Assembly (NCBI GenBank): GCA_905214715.1
Contig: CAJMMT010000020.1
Location: 1 to 43,482 of the forward strand
Length of the DNA stretch: 43,482 bases
Origin: an uncultured bacterium
GTDB lineage: Bacteria; Bacteroidota; Bacteroidia; Bacteroidales; Muribaculaceae
Direction: 5' to 3'
Part shown: positions 33,024 through 41,303 of the stretch, piece by piece
Numbering within the stretch: position 1 is the first letter of the stretch
How the letters are laid out: every line of letters begins with the position of its first letter
Translations under genes and position numbers: made by a program
Notes under the pieces: generated by a model
Seen by the model: only the letters and a program-made list of their open reading frames with translations
What the model was told of the DNA's origin: nothing
Database searches by the model: none

Positions 33024-34939
33024 TGATTCTTTGCATTACAGAGAAACCGAGTGTGGGGGCCGACATCGCGCGCATTCTCGGAGCGAACGTAAGGCGCGAC
33101 GGTTATTTCGAAGGTCCGGAGTATTGTGTTACCTGGACTTTCGGACATCTTTGCACGCTCAAGGAACCTGCGGATTACACCCCCTCTTGGAAACATTGGT
33201 CGCTCTCTTCGCTACCCATGATTCCACCGCGTTTTGGAATTAAAATCATCGACCAGCCTTCCATCCGCCATCAGATGGAGGTAATCTCTTCGCTTATCCA
33301 GAAAGCCGACAAACTTGTAAACTGCGGCGATGCCGGCCAGGAAGGAGAGCTGATTCAACGTTGGGTAATGCAGAAAGCAGGCTGCAACATACCGGTGGAG
33401 CGTCTGTGGATCTCATCGCTCACCGACGACGCTATACGCGAAGGGTTCGCGAAACTCAGACCGCATGCCGACCTTGATCCCCTATACACCGCCGGTCTAT
33501 GCCGTGCCATCGGCGATTGGGTGCTCGGCATCAATGCCACTCGGCTTTATACCCTGAAATATGCCAAAGACCGTCAGATACTTTCTGTAGGAAGAGTGCA
33601 GACCCCAACCCTCGCGTTGGTGGTCAGCAGACAGAAAGAAATCGAGAATTTCGTTCCCAAAGATTCATGGGAGCTGAAAACCACATACCGGCAGACGGTT
33701 TTCTCGGCATCCGTAAAACCTTACGCGACTGAAGAGAAAGGTCTTCCGGAAGTAGAACGGCTGAAAGCCTTTCCGCTCATAGTATCAGATGTATCGAAAA
33801 AGAAGGGCAAGGAGGGTGCTCCAAAACTCTTCGACCTTACATCTCTGCAGGTAGAGGCAAACCGCAAATTCGGGCTGTCGGCCGACATGACTCTGAAAAC
33901 GGTGCAAAGCCTATATGAGAAGAAAGTAAGCACATATCCACGTGTCGACACCACATACCTTACCTATGATATATATAAGAAGTGCGGCCCGGTGCTGAAT
34001 TCCCTCACTCAGTATTCCTCTCTTCTTCAGCCGCTGCGTGGGAAACCGTTGCGCAAAAGCAAGAAGGTGTTCGACAATTCAAAAGTTACCGACCACCATG
34101 CCATAATACCTACCGGACAACCCCTGCCGCAAGGGCTTTCCGACACCGAACAGAAAGTATTCGATCTCATCGCCCGTCGGTTTATAGCGGCTTTTTACCC
34201 GGACTGCGAGTTCGAACAGACCACCGTAAAAGCGAAAGTCGACAATGTCGATTTCAAAGCCTCCGGCAAGGTGATTGTAAACCCCGGATGGAAAGCCGTC
34301 TACGCCTCGGATACGAAAACCGAAAGAGCGCAGGACGCTGCGCAAGATGACTCCTCCGATCAGGATGCTACTTTGCCATCGTTCACTCCCGGAGAACAGG
34401 GTCCACACTCTCCATTTCTCGGTAAGAAAACTACCCAGCCCCCGAAGTATTATACCGAAGGAACTTTGCTGAAAGCGATGGAAACTGCCGGAGCCTCTGT
34501 GGAAGACGAGGCCCTTAGAGAAGCCCTTAAGGCCAACGGCATCGGTCGCCCTTCGACCCGCGCTGCCATAATAGAGATTCTATATAAACGCGGCTACATA
34601 GTTCAGGAACGCAAATCACTGAGAGCTACCGAAGCCGGAGTGGAACTTATCGGAATCATACATGAAGAGTTGCTCAAAAGCGCGAAACTGACCGGTATAT
34701 GGGAGGGTAAGCTAAGAGAAATAGAGCGGGGGGAATACTCGGCCCAGAAATTTCTTGAGCAACTTAAGGCTATGATTCACAAAATCACACTTTCGGTAAT
34801 TCAGGATTCCTCAAAACGCACCATAGAGACAAGTCAGGGCCAGACACCCGACAAAGCAAAGCCAAAAGGGAAAAAGAGCAAGGCTAAAGCAGACACCACG
34901 GATAAGAAGAATCAAGGGAATGACAATGATAAAAACTGA
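33023..34939 (+). CDS. topB: DNA topoisomerase III
   Basis: The product has 638 residues. The TOPRIM domain begins at ILCITEKPSVGADIARIL and has CGDAGQEGEL (D103, E107). The catalytic Tyr is Y305 in STYPRVDTTYLTYD. Later type IA blocks are VTDHHAIIPTGQPL and NGIGRPSTRAAIIEILYKRGY. The C-terminal 50 residues are a Lys-rich tail and no zinc fingers follow, as in other TopB. It relaxes and decatenates single-stranded regions of DNA. It overlaps mazG by one base. Confidence 0.93.
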   Translation: MILCITEKPSVGADIARILGANVRRDGYFEGPEYCVTWTFGHLCTLKEPADYTPSWKHWSLSSLPMIPPRFGIKIIDQPSIRHQMEVISSLIQKADKLVNCGDAGQEGELIQRWVMQKAGCNIPVERLWISSLTDDAIREGFAKLRPHADLDPLYTAGLCRAIGDWVLGINATRLYTLKYAKDRQILSVGRVQTPTLALVVSRQKEIENFVPKDSWELKTTYRQTVFSASVKPYATEEKGLPEVERLKAFPLIVSDVSKKKGKEGAPKLFDLTSLQVEANRKFGLSADMTLKTVQSLYEKKVSTYPRVDTTYLTYDIYKKCGPVLNSLTQYSSLLQPLRGKPLRKSKKVFDNSKVTDHHAIIPTGQPLPQGLSDTEQKVFDLIARRFIAAFYPDCEFEQTTVKAKVDNVDFKASGKVIVNPGWKAVYASDTKTERAQDAAQDDSSDQDATLPSFTPGEQGPHSPFLGKKTTQPPKYYTEGTLLKAMETAGASVEDEALREALKANGIGRPSTRAAIIEILYKRGYIVQERKSLRATEAGVELIGIIHEELLKSAKLTGIWEGKLREIERGEYSAQKFLEQLKAMIHKITLSVIQDSSKRTIETSQGQTPDKAKPKGKKSKAKADTTDKKNQGNDNDKN

Positions 34940-34966
34940 TAGAGCGCTCAAAAACATATTACCATT

Positions 34967-34974
34967 TATTTTTG
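34967..34974 (+). promoter_or_regulatory. -7 box before the Cys-rich peptide
   Basis: TATTTTTG fits TAnnTTTG and lies 22 bases before the ATG at 34997. No -33 recognised. Confidence 0.3.
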
Positions 34975-34996
34975 TTGCCACATAGAATTATAAGGA

Positions 34997-35224
34997 ATGA
35001 CAATGACAATCGTAGCTATATCGGTCAATATGGCCATACAATATACCGCCGTGGCGTTATTGCTTCTTACCGCGGTGGGTTATCTCGTCATTAAGATATA
35101 CCGTCGTCGCAAATCGGGAGCTGACTGCGGATGCAACTGCGGATGCGGCTCCTGTCAGCTTAAAAACAGTTGCAACAGTCCCGACAAAATTTCTAAATCA
35201 TCAAAAAAGCGGACAAAATCATAG
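34997..35224 (+). CDS. Small Cys-rich membrane protein (FeoB-associated type)
   Basis: The product has 75 residues (64 if the Met at 35030 is used, which gives a cleaner start MAIQYTAV). One transmembrane helix (YTAVALLLLTAVGYLVIKIY) is followed by RRRK, a Cys cluster CGCNCGCGSCQLKNSC and a Lys/Ser-rich end. This matches the FeoB-associated Cys-rich membrane protein family. No feoA or feoB is present in the window, so the assignment rests on sequence pattern only. The Cys cluster could bind metal. A terminator follows directly. Confidence 0.7.
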   Translation: MTMTIVAISVNMAIQYTAVALLLLTAVGYLVIKIYRRRKSGADCGCNCGCGSCQLKNSCNSPDKISKSSKKRTKS

Positions 35225-35260
35225 CTTCAATCTCTCAAAACACATATACACCATATACCA

Positions 35261-35309
35261 TACCGCGATCTGACTCACATTGCAAGCAGGTCGCGGTATT
35301 ATTTTTATA
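35261..35309 (+). terminator. Intrinsic terminator after the Cys-rich gene
   Basis: Twelve-base arms TACCGCGATCTG (35261-35272) and CAGGTCGCGGTA (35287-35298) with one mismatch, then TTATTTTTATA. Confidence 0.75.
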
Positions 35310-35648
35310 CATTTAAAATACATTACCGTTCTTCATCAGATTTTCTTTGGTTATTAACACTTAAACACGACCTTTAATAATATTACATTTTACCTACAAA
35401 TTTTAAATTTATATAATTTTTATCAACACAAACTCAAAATTAAATTTCATCATTCTATCATACCCCCCCCCCATTTAATTAGCATATTGTTAATATATAA
35501 CAATTTCTCAATCTTTTTACTTGTTTACAATAATATTTATATATTTGCACTTGTTCCGGATTAAAAAGTGCGGGACACAGATAAGCGGACTTACTGTCAA
35601 AGTCAGCTTTACATAAAACCAAACAAAGATCTAAATCTATTTAATAGT
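35310..35648. promoter_or_regulatory. AT-rich upstream region of the exported cassette with a C10 tract
   Basis: Very AT-rich, without a gene. A run of ten C (35463-35472) stands out. A -7 box TATATTTG lies at 35540-35547; a start near 35554 leaves a leader of about 95 nt before the ATG at 35649. No good TTTG -33 box is seen at the proper distance. Confidence 0.55.
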
Positions 35649-37400
35649 ATGACTAACCGATATTTAAGCCGCATGGCGTTGGCAGCTCTGATTATCGCTG
35701 CAGGGTCGTCGGCTGCATGGGGCAAACCGGCTTCGCGAAGAACGGTAGACGTTGTCCAACCGGACGGCTCAACCGTAGCGATAAGGACAATAGGCGATGC
35801 TTTTCATCATTACAACATCACCTCAGACGGCTTCCCGGTAATTCATCATCCCGATTATGGCACCGTTTACGCACGACTTCATGCCGACGGCCAAATCGAA
35901 CCTACCGAAATTATCGCCCACAATCCGGAAGCACGTACCGACAATGAACTGAAACTTATATCCACTCTTACCAACGATACGGAAGAACTAAACGGAATCT
36001 CTGCCGCGGCACGTAATCTCCGCCGTGGTCCCGGACTGAAAAGCGACAACTTCCCCACCAAAGGCAATCAACATGCTCTGGTGATTCTTGTGGAGTTTCA
36101 GGATATGAAATTCGACACATACAACAAGGACCGATATAAATATAGCACATACTCCGACTCTGACAACCCTGTATTCCAATACTGGCACGATATGCTGAAT
36201 CTCGAGGGATTCAACGGATTCGGAGGCACCGGTTCATGCCGTGACTGGTTTCTACAGAATTCAGCCGATTCCGACGGTAACCCTCAGTTCGACCCGTCGT
36301 TTGACCTTTTCGGGCCTGTAACACTTCCTGACAATATGGAGGTTTATGGACGCAATGACAACTACAATAACGACATCAACCCCCAGAAAATGGTGATCGA
36401 CGCCTGCCATCTACTTGATGACCAGATAGATTTCTCCATCTACGATACCAACGGAGACGGCGAGGTCGACAATATTTTCATCTTTTACGCGGGTTACGGC
36501 GAAGCGGATTCAGGCACAAAGTATCCCGATACCATATGGCCCCATTCATGGGACTTGACCAAGAATAATGAAGAATTCGTGCTCGATGGAGTGAGGATAA
36601 ACCATTACGCATGTTCCAACGAAACCGATTATTTCATGAACCGTCCTGACGGTATCGGAACTTTCGTTCATGAATTCAGCCATGTGCTCGGTCTTCCTGA
36701 CCTCTATGCGACCGAAAAAACCGGAGCATACACTCCCGGAGAATACTCGGTGCTCGACTACGGACCTTATAACAACAACGGACGCACACCGCCGAACTAT
36801 TCCGCCTACGAACGTTATGCCCTTGACTGGCTCACACCAGAAGAGTACGACCTTTCAGGAGAATATGAATTAGGCAATCTGGCAGACACAAACAAAGCGT
36901 TCATCGTGCGTACCGCGCAGCCTGAAGAATACTTCCTTATCGAGAACCGACAGCAATCGGGATGGGATATTTATCTTCCGGGCCACGGCATGATAATATG
37001 GCATGTAGATTACGATCCGGCTATTTTCAAGCAGAACATAGTCAACAACACACCAAATCATCAGCATGTCGATCTCGTGGAGGCCAACAGACGCTATCAG
37101 TCGAAATATGCCGAAGGTCATACATTCCCGGGAGCGAACAACGTTACAAGCTACAATTTCGCTGACTGGAACCGTAAGGATTGCGGCGTATCGTTCTCCA
37201 TGATATCCGAACTGAACGGAATAATACACAAAACCGTGGAGGTATCTGAATCAGGCATAGCCCCCATTCTTCCCTATATTGACAAGGAAGATTCAGGAAA
37301 TGCCATGATATACAACCTTCAGGGAATGCCGGTTTCCGACCCTCGTCCCGGCGACATAGTTATTTGCCGCGGGCGTAAGGTAATGGTACCCCGTCATTAA
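35649..37400 (+). CDS. M6-family secreted metalloprotease
   Basis: The product has 583 residues from MTNRYLSRMALAALIIAAG, which gives a signal peptide ending SSAAWG; an ATG 27 codons upstream is unlikely because it would add a polar extension. The zinc site HEFSH is at 341-345 in GTFVHEFSHVLGLPDLYA. Other M6 (immune inhibitor A-like) features are GNQHALVILVEFQD and DTNGDGEVDNIFIFYAGYGEAD. The C-terminal 35 residues (MIYNLQGMPVSDPRPG, ICRGRKVMV) resemble the short end domains of exported Bacteroidales proteins. It is predicted to digest proteins outside the cell. It is first in a run of four exported proteins. Confidence 0.9.
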   Translation: MTNRYLSRMALAALIIAAGSSAAWGKPASRRTVDVVQPDGSTVAIRTIGDAFHHYNITSDGFPVIHHPDYGTVYARLHADGQIEPTEIIAHNPEARTDNELKLISTLTNDTEELNGISAAARNLRRGPGLKSDNFPTKGNQHALVILVEFQDMKFDTYNKDRYKYSTYSDSDNPVFQYWHDMLNLEGFNGFGGTGSCRDWFLQNSADSDGNPQFDPSFDLFGPVTLPDNMEVYGRNDNYNNDINPQKMVIDACHLLDDQIDFSIYDTNGDGEVDNIFIFYAGYGEADSGTKYPDTIWPHSWDLTKNNEEFVLDGVRINHYACSNETDYFMNRPDGIGTFVHEFSHVLGLPDLYATEKTGAYTPGEYSVLDYGPYNNNGRTPPNYSAYERYALDWLTPEEYDLSGEYELGNLADTNKAFIVRTAQPEEYFLIENRQQSGWDIYLPGHGMIIWHVDYDPAIFKQNIVNNTPNHQHVDLVEANRRYQSKYAEGHTFPGANNVTSYNFADWNRKDCGVSFSMISELNGIIHKTVEVSESGIAPILPYIDKEDSGNAMIYNLQGMPVSDPRPGDIVICRGRKVMVPRH

Positions 37401-37442
37401 TCAGTAACCTACTTTTATATATTAATCAACGTATTACACATC

Positions 37443-40400
37443 ATGAAGAAAACACTGACAATAGCAGCTACCCTGACACTGTTCATTCTGGCTGCCATGG
37501 CCAAGGACTTCATTATCGAGTTGAAGAGCGGAGAGCAAGTGCGCCTACGTGTCGACGACATCGAGGAAGTCCGTTTCGATGCAGATTTGGCCGAAGTCGA
37601 GCTTCCCGCCGACCCATACCCGTCGGCCACGGACTTCGCCCATCGCAATCTTATAATGGACCACACCGGTACCAAGTGCGTACACTGCCCTCTTATGGTG
37701 ATGGCTCTTGACGAACTGGCCGCAGACCCTGAATATGCCGGCAAATTCACTCTGGCTGCCGTCCATTCTTACGATGGCGACCCCATGGGTAATGCTCTCA
37801 CTCAGGAAATATCGAAGGTTTATATGAACGGCACCGGGTACCCTTACGCCAATGTCAACCTAAAAAAAACAGGACACGGAGCTACCTCAAACTATCGGGC
37901 TATCGCAGACAGATTGCGTGAAACGCTTTCTGCCGAGAACGCGGCCACCACCCCTTCAGGCATATCTTCCGCCGCACACCTTCAGGGGAATACCCTTAAA
38001 CTCACCCTCTCGGCGAAGGCAGCTGTAGACGGTAAATACCGTATAGGAGCCATGCTGCTCGAAAACGGTATCACCGCACGCCAGGACAACAGTCATACAG
38101 ACGTTACAGGAGACCGCGATTTCAATACCCACAACAATGTGGTGCGCGCAATCATAGGCCGCGATACCGACGGGGAGTTCAGCGGTATCAATCTCGGAAC
38201 CCTCAAAGCGGGCCAGTCCGAATGGACCAACCAGACCATTGAGCTGGAGAAGGGATGGAAGGCTGAGAACTGTCGTCTGCTCATCTATGTATCGCAGCTT
38301 ATCGACGGCAAATATGTATGCGTAAATTCCGCTTATGCTCCAATCGACGGAGAATATGCCTTCGAATATAGCTCAGACAAACCGGGTACAGATACTTATG
38401 TAACCCTGTCAAGACAGCTTGTAAATGCAGACGCCAACGGTGGCGACTATAACGTGCCATTCTCTCTTGCCATCGGATCCGAGATAGAAAAAATCTCACT
38501 AAGTACCAATGTGGATTGGATAAAAGATCTGAAAATCACTGGCCTTAAAATATCCTTCACGGCAGATATCAACGAATCAGATGTTACACGCAGCGGCCGC
38601 ATTACAGTAACTTACGGCGATTGCCGTCCTATCGACATATCTGTACAGCAACAGGCGGCCGGCTCATCGCAAGAAGATTATTTCATAATCGAGACTCAGG
38701 TTATCTCTCCCTATTCGGCAAGCGTTACTTATAATCCCAACGGTTATGAGGGAGGGTATGTCCACCTTGTGGCAAAAGCCTCCGTTATAGATGCGTATAT
38801 CGAGGCAGGAAACATCCAAGGCTGGATAGACGGCGACATAGCATGGCTACACGATGTAGCGGATGCAAACGGCTTGACTTTCGAGGAACTTCTTTCCATT
38901 TATAAGCAGGCATACTCTACCGGAGGCGGCGAACCTGTTACCGTTACCTATCGTGATCTGGAAAACAATACCGATTATTACGCATATTGCTACGGTCTTA
39001 CCACCGACGGACGTGTAACAACTGAATTCTACAAACAGAAATTCACCACCTCTATCGTCAGCGGTGTGGACCTATCTCTCTCCGCTTCCATATCAGACAT
39101 AGGAACAGACTCTGCCAAAGTCGTCGTAACACCATCTGACAACGATGTCACCTATTACTGGACATATGTTACGGAAATGGATATGGCCAAGTATGATCTG
39201 AACGAGATTATGGACAACATGATTCAGAACATCAAGTATGCCATATCCACGGGTGCCGACATATATGACATAATCCATATGGGACCTTCCGCCGAAAACA
39301 TGACCAATCTATGGAAAGGAACCAAGTATTATCTGGTAGGTTGGGGTATGGACGAAATGGGTACTCCTACTACAGAACCAATGCAGTTCGGAGAATTCAG
39401 AACCCTCTCGGCACAGGTTTCGGATAACTGCACTTTCAAACTCGATACTCCTGAAATAAGAGACAACGACATACTGCTGCACATCAAGCCCTCTAAAGAC
39501 AATGTAAGATATTATGCAGCATTTGTCGAAGAGAGCAAATGCTACGGATACAACGACGAGCAGATGGCACAGCGTCTCATAAACATGGAGAAAGAACGTT
39601 TCGAATCAGGATTCTACGGCAGCGGAGCCAGCTGGGATACTGTAGACTGGATGCTAAATGGAGAACAGACCAAGTGGGGACGTAAAGACCTGTTGTGGAC
39701 TTTCTCGCCGAACCACACATATCGGATTTTCGTATTCGGTGTCGATGCCAATGGAGAGCGCAATACAGAGATAGCTGTAATTGACCGCACGACTCTCGCA
39801 CCTCCTTCATCAGACATGACTGTCGACATAGAACTTACCGACGCCACATGGGATTATGGTACCTTCACTTTCACTCCATCTAACGATGAGGAATATTACA
39901 TACCACTCCTCGTAGCTACCGAAGAGCTAAAGTATATAACGAAAGAGGATGGTACTCTCGACGAAGAAATGCTTTGCAATGAGATAGAGCATTACTACGA
40001 TGAAACCCCCAACTACTACACTCACAGCGGCAAATACACCCAGCAGTTCCGCTGGACTTCCGATAAGGATTATACCATGCTCGTTTGCGGATGGTCCGGA
40101 GGCAATACCACTCATTTCTTCCGCTATGACACCCACACTCCGAAGCTTGAGTTCAATGGCGAAGGCGATGTGGAATGCAAATATGAGCTGTTCGATGCTT
40201 CCGAGCTTGCAGAAATAGACTACAACCGATGGAAAGACTATCGCGGATATGTAGTTATTCGTCTACAGTTCACACCCAATGATAAAGCTACATATTACTG
40301 CGGCGGCGTATGGATGCCGGTTGCCACTTACGAGGATAACGGTGGTGTAGACTATCTGGTAACTCTCGACCAAAATCCGGATGTAAGTATCGTAAACCGT

Positions 40401-40724
40401 CCGACAGCGATGTACCGAACTCTCGGTTACAACACTGAATATTCTCTTAGTTATTTCGCCAAAGACAAGGAAGGGCGCTTCGGTCCATGGCATTACATCG
40501 AATTTACTCCCAAACGTGGAGAGAACATCGACGAGCCTTACGACTTCTGGTCGAACCCCAGCCAGGCTCCTTCATATGTTGTTGCAATCTCCCCGGAAGG
40601 TGAAATGGAAACCATCTCCAAGCCCGCAGGTGCTCCCGACCTCATGCAGGGTCGCCTTGACGGAGCGAAAACAACTCGCATCGACAACAAAATGAACGCA
40701 ACCGAATCTCTCGGACGCAATTGA
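37443..40724 (+). CDS. Large Omp28/BACON-type exported protein
   Basis: The product has 1093 residues. Signal peptide 1-20, then a short module DFIIELKSGEQVRLRVDDI (22-47), then a thioredoxin-like Omp28 domain (about 60-300) with CVHC (Cys79, Cys82) and YPYANVNL. A BACON domain follows (about 310-410; VDWIKDLKITGLKISFTADI, GRITVTYGDCRPIDISVQQQ), and then about five FnIII-like modules of 110-130 residues with NTDYYAYCYGL, YYWTYVTEMDM and YRIFVFGVDANG. It lies 42 bases after the M6 protease. No sorting domain is clear at the end. It is probably outer-membrane or secreted. Ligand unknown. Confidence 0.85.
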   Translation: MKKTLTIAATLTLFILAAMAKDFIIELKSGEQVRLRVDDIEEVRFDADLAEVELPADPYPSATDFAHRNLIMDHTGTKCVHCPLMVMALDELAADPEYAGKFTLAAVHSYDGDPMGNALTQEISKVYMNGTGYPYANVNLKKTGHGATSNYRAIADRLRETLSAENAATTPSGISSAAHLQGNTLKLTLSAKAAVDGKYRIGAMLLENGITARQDNSHTDVTGDRDFNTHNNVVRAIIGRDTDGEFSGINLGTLKAGQSEWTNQTIELEKGWKAENCRLLIYVSQLIDGKYVCVNSAYAPIDGEYAFEYSSDKPGTDTYVTLSRQLVNADANGGDYNVPFSLAIGSEIEKISLSTNVDWIKDLKITGLKISFTADINESDVTRSGRITVTYGDCRPIDISVQQQAAGSSQEDYFIIETQVISPYSASVTYNPNGYEGGYVHLVAKASVIDAYIEAGNIQGWIDGDIAWLHDVADANGLTFEELLSIYKQAYSTGGGEPVTVTYRDLENNTDYYAYCYGLTTDGRVTTEFYKQKFTTSIVSGVDLSLSASISDIGTDSAKVVVTPSDNDVTYYWTYVTEMDMAKYDLNEIMDNMIQNIKYAISTGADIYDIIHMGPSAENMTNLWKGTKYYLVGWGMDEMGTPTTEPMQFGEFRTLSAQVSDNCTFKLDTPEIRDNDILLHIKPSKDNVRYYAAFVEESKCYGYNDEQMAQRLINMEKERFESGFYGSGASWDTVDWMLNGEQTKWGRKDLLWTFSPNHTYRIFVFGVDANGERNTEIAVIDRTTLAPPSSDMTVDIELTDATWDYGTFTFTPSNDEEYYIPLLVATEELKYITKEDGTLDEEMLCNEIEHYYDETPNYYTHSGKYTQQFRWTSDKDYTMLVCGWSGGNTTHFFRYDTHTPKLEFNGEGDVECKYELFDASELAEIDYNRWKDYRGYVVIRLQFTPNDKATYYCGGVWMPVATYEDNGGVDYLVTLDQNPDVSIVNRPTAMYRTLGYNTEYSLSYFAKDKEGRFGPWHYIEFTPKRGENIDEPYDFWSNPSQAPSYVVAISPEGEMETISKPAGAPDLMQGRLDGAKTTRIDNKMNATESLGRN

Positions 40725-40731
40725 CATAACC

Positions 40732-40769
40732 GATTTCCCGGGGAAGTGATAGCGCATCCCCGGGAAATC
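40732..40769 (+). terminator. Perfect 12-bp hairpin between cassette genes, no U-run
   Basis: GATTTCCCGGGG (40732-40743) and CCCCGGGAAATC (40758-40769) are perfect arms with a 14-base loop. The next bases are TCCAAAATCG, so it is a poor intrinsic terminator; it could be an mRNA-stabilising or processing element that sets different levels of the genes on each side. Confidence 0.5.
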
Positions 40770-40808
40770 TCCAAAATCGTATATATTCACTAACCAATAC
40801 GCAATGAT

Positions 40809-41273
40809 ATGAAAAAACACGTATTGCTATCAGCCTTGGCACTGTTTGCTTCTACAGTGATGGCCGATACCATTCAGTTAAGCGTCAACAATTCCAACGG
40901 CGAGCACACCGTCTACAATGTAGACGACCTTGTCAACATCACTTTCGATGGCGACGACATGGTTATCCAACACGCCAATGGATCTGACCGTCATCTTATC
41001 GACAACATCGAAGACATGATCTTCGGAACCGTATCAGGGATTGAGGAAGTTCGCGACTTTGATCTTAACGACGGTCTTAATGTCGCCATCCGCGGCAATA
41101 TCCTTACCGCCACCCTCCCCGACGGAGAAATAACACTTCGTGTATTCGACATCAACGGCCGTGCCGTAGACACATCCTCGTCGCGTTCAGAGATATCTTA
41201 CGACCTTGCAGAGCTTGCCAAGGGCACCTACATTATAATGGTGAACGACAAAGCCCTGAAATTTATCAGGTAA
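40809..41273 (+). CDS. Small exported protein with T9SS-like end domain
   Basis: The product has 154 residues. Signal peptide 1-19 is followed by TIQLSVNNSNGEHTVYNVDD, matching the shared N-terminal module of the two neighbours. The last 70 residues (RGNILTATLPDGEITLRVFD, INGRAV, LAELAKGTYIIMVNDKALKF) resemble a type IX secretion C-terminal sorting domain, although it lacks any middle domain. It may be an adaptor or a stripped-down cassette member. It lies 30 bases before the LRR gene. Confidence 0.75.
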   Translation: MKKHVLLSALALFASTVMADTIQLSVNNSNGEHTVYNVDDLVNITFDGDDMVIQHANGSDRHLIDNIEDMIFGTVSGIEEVRDFDLNDGLNVAIRGNILTATLPDGEITLRVFDINGRAVDTSSSRSEISYDLAELAKGTYIIMVNDKALKFIR

Positions 41274-41303
41274 TTATCTAAAAACTAATCTAAACATCAA
41301 ATC

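Noticed and set aside
33023..34939. Possible plasmid or conjugative-element origin for topB
   Set aside because: Although topoisomerase III genes occur in conjugative elements, this one is coupled to mazG by a one-base overlap and no transfer genes are present.
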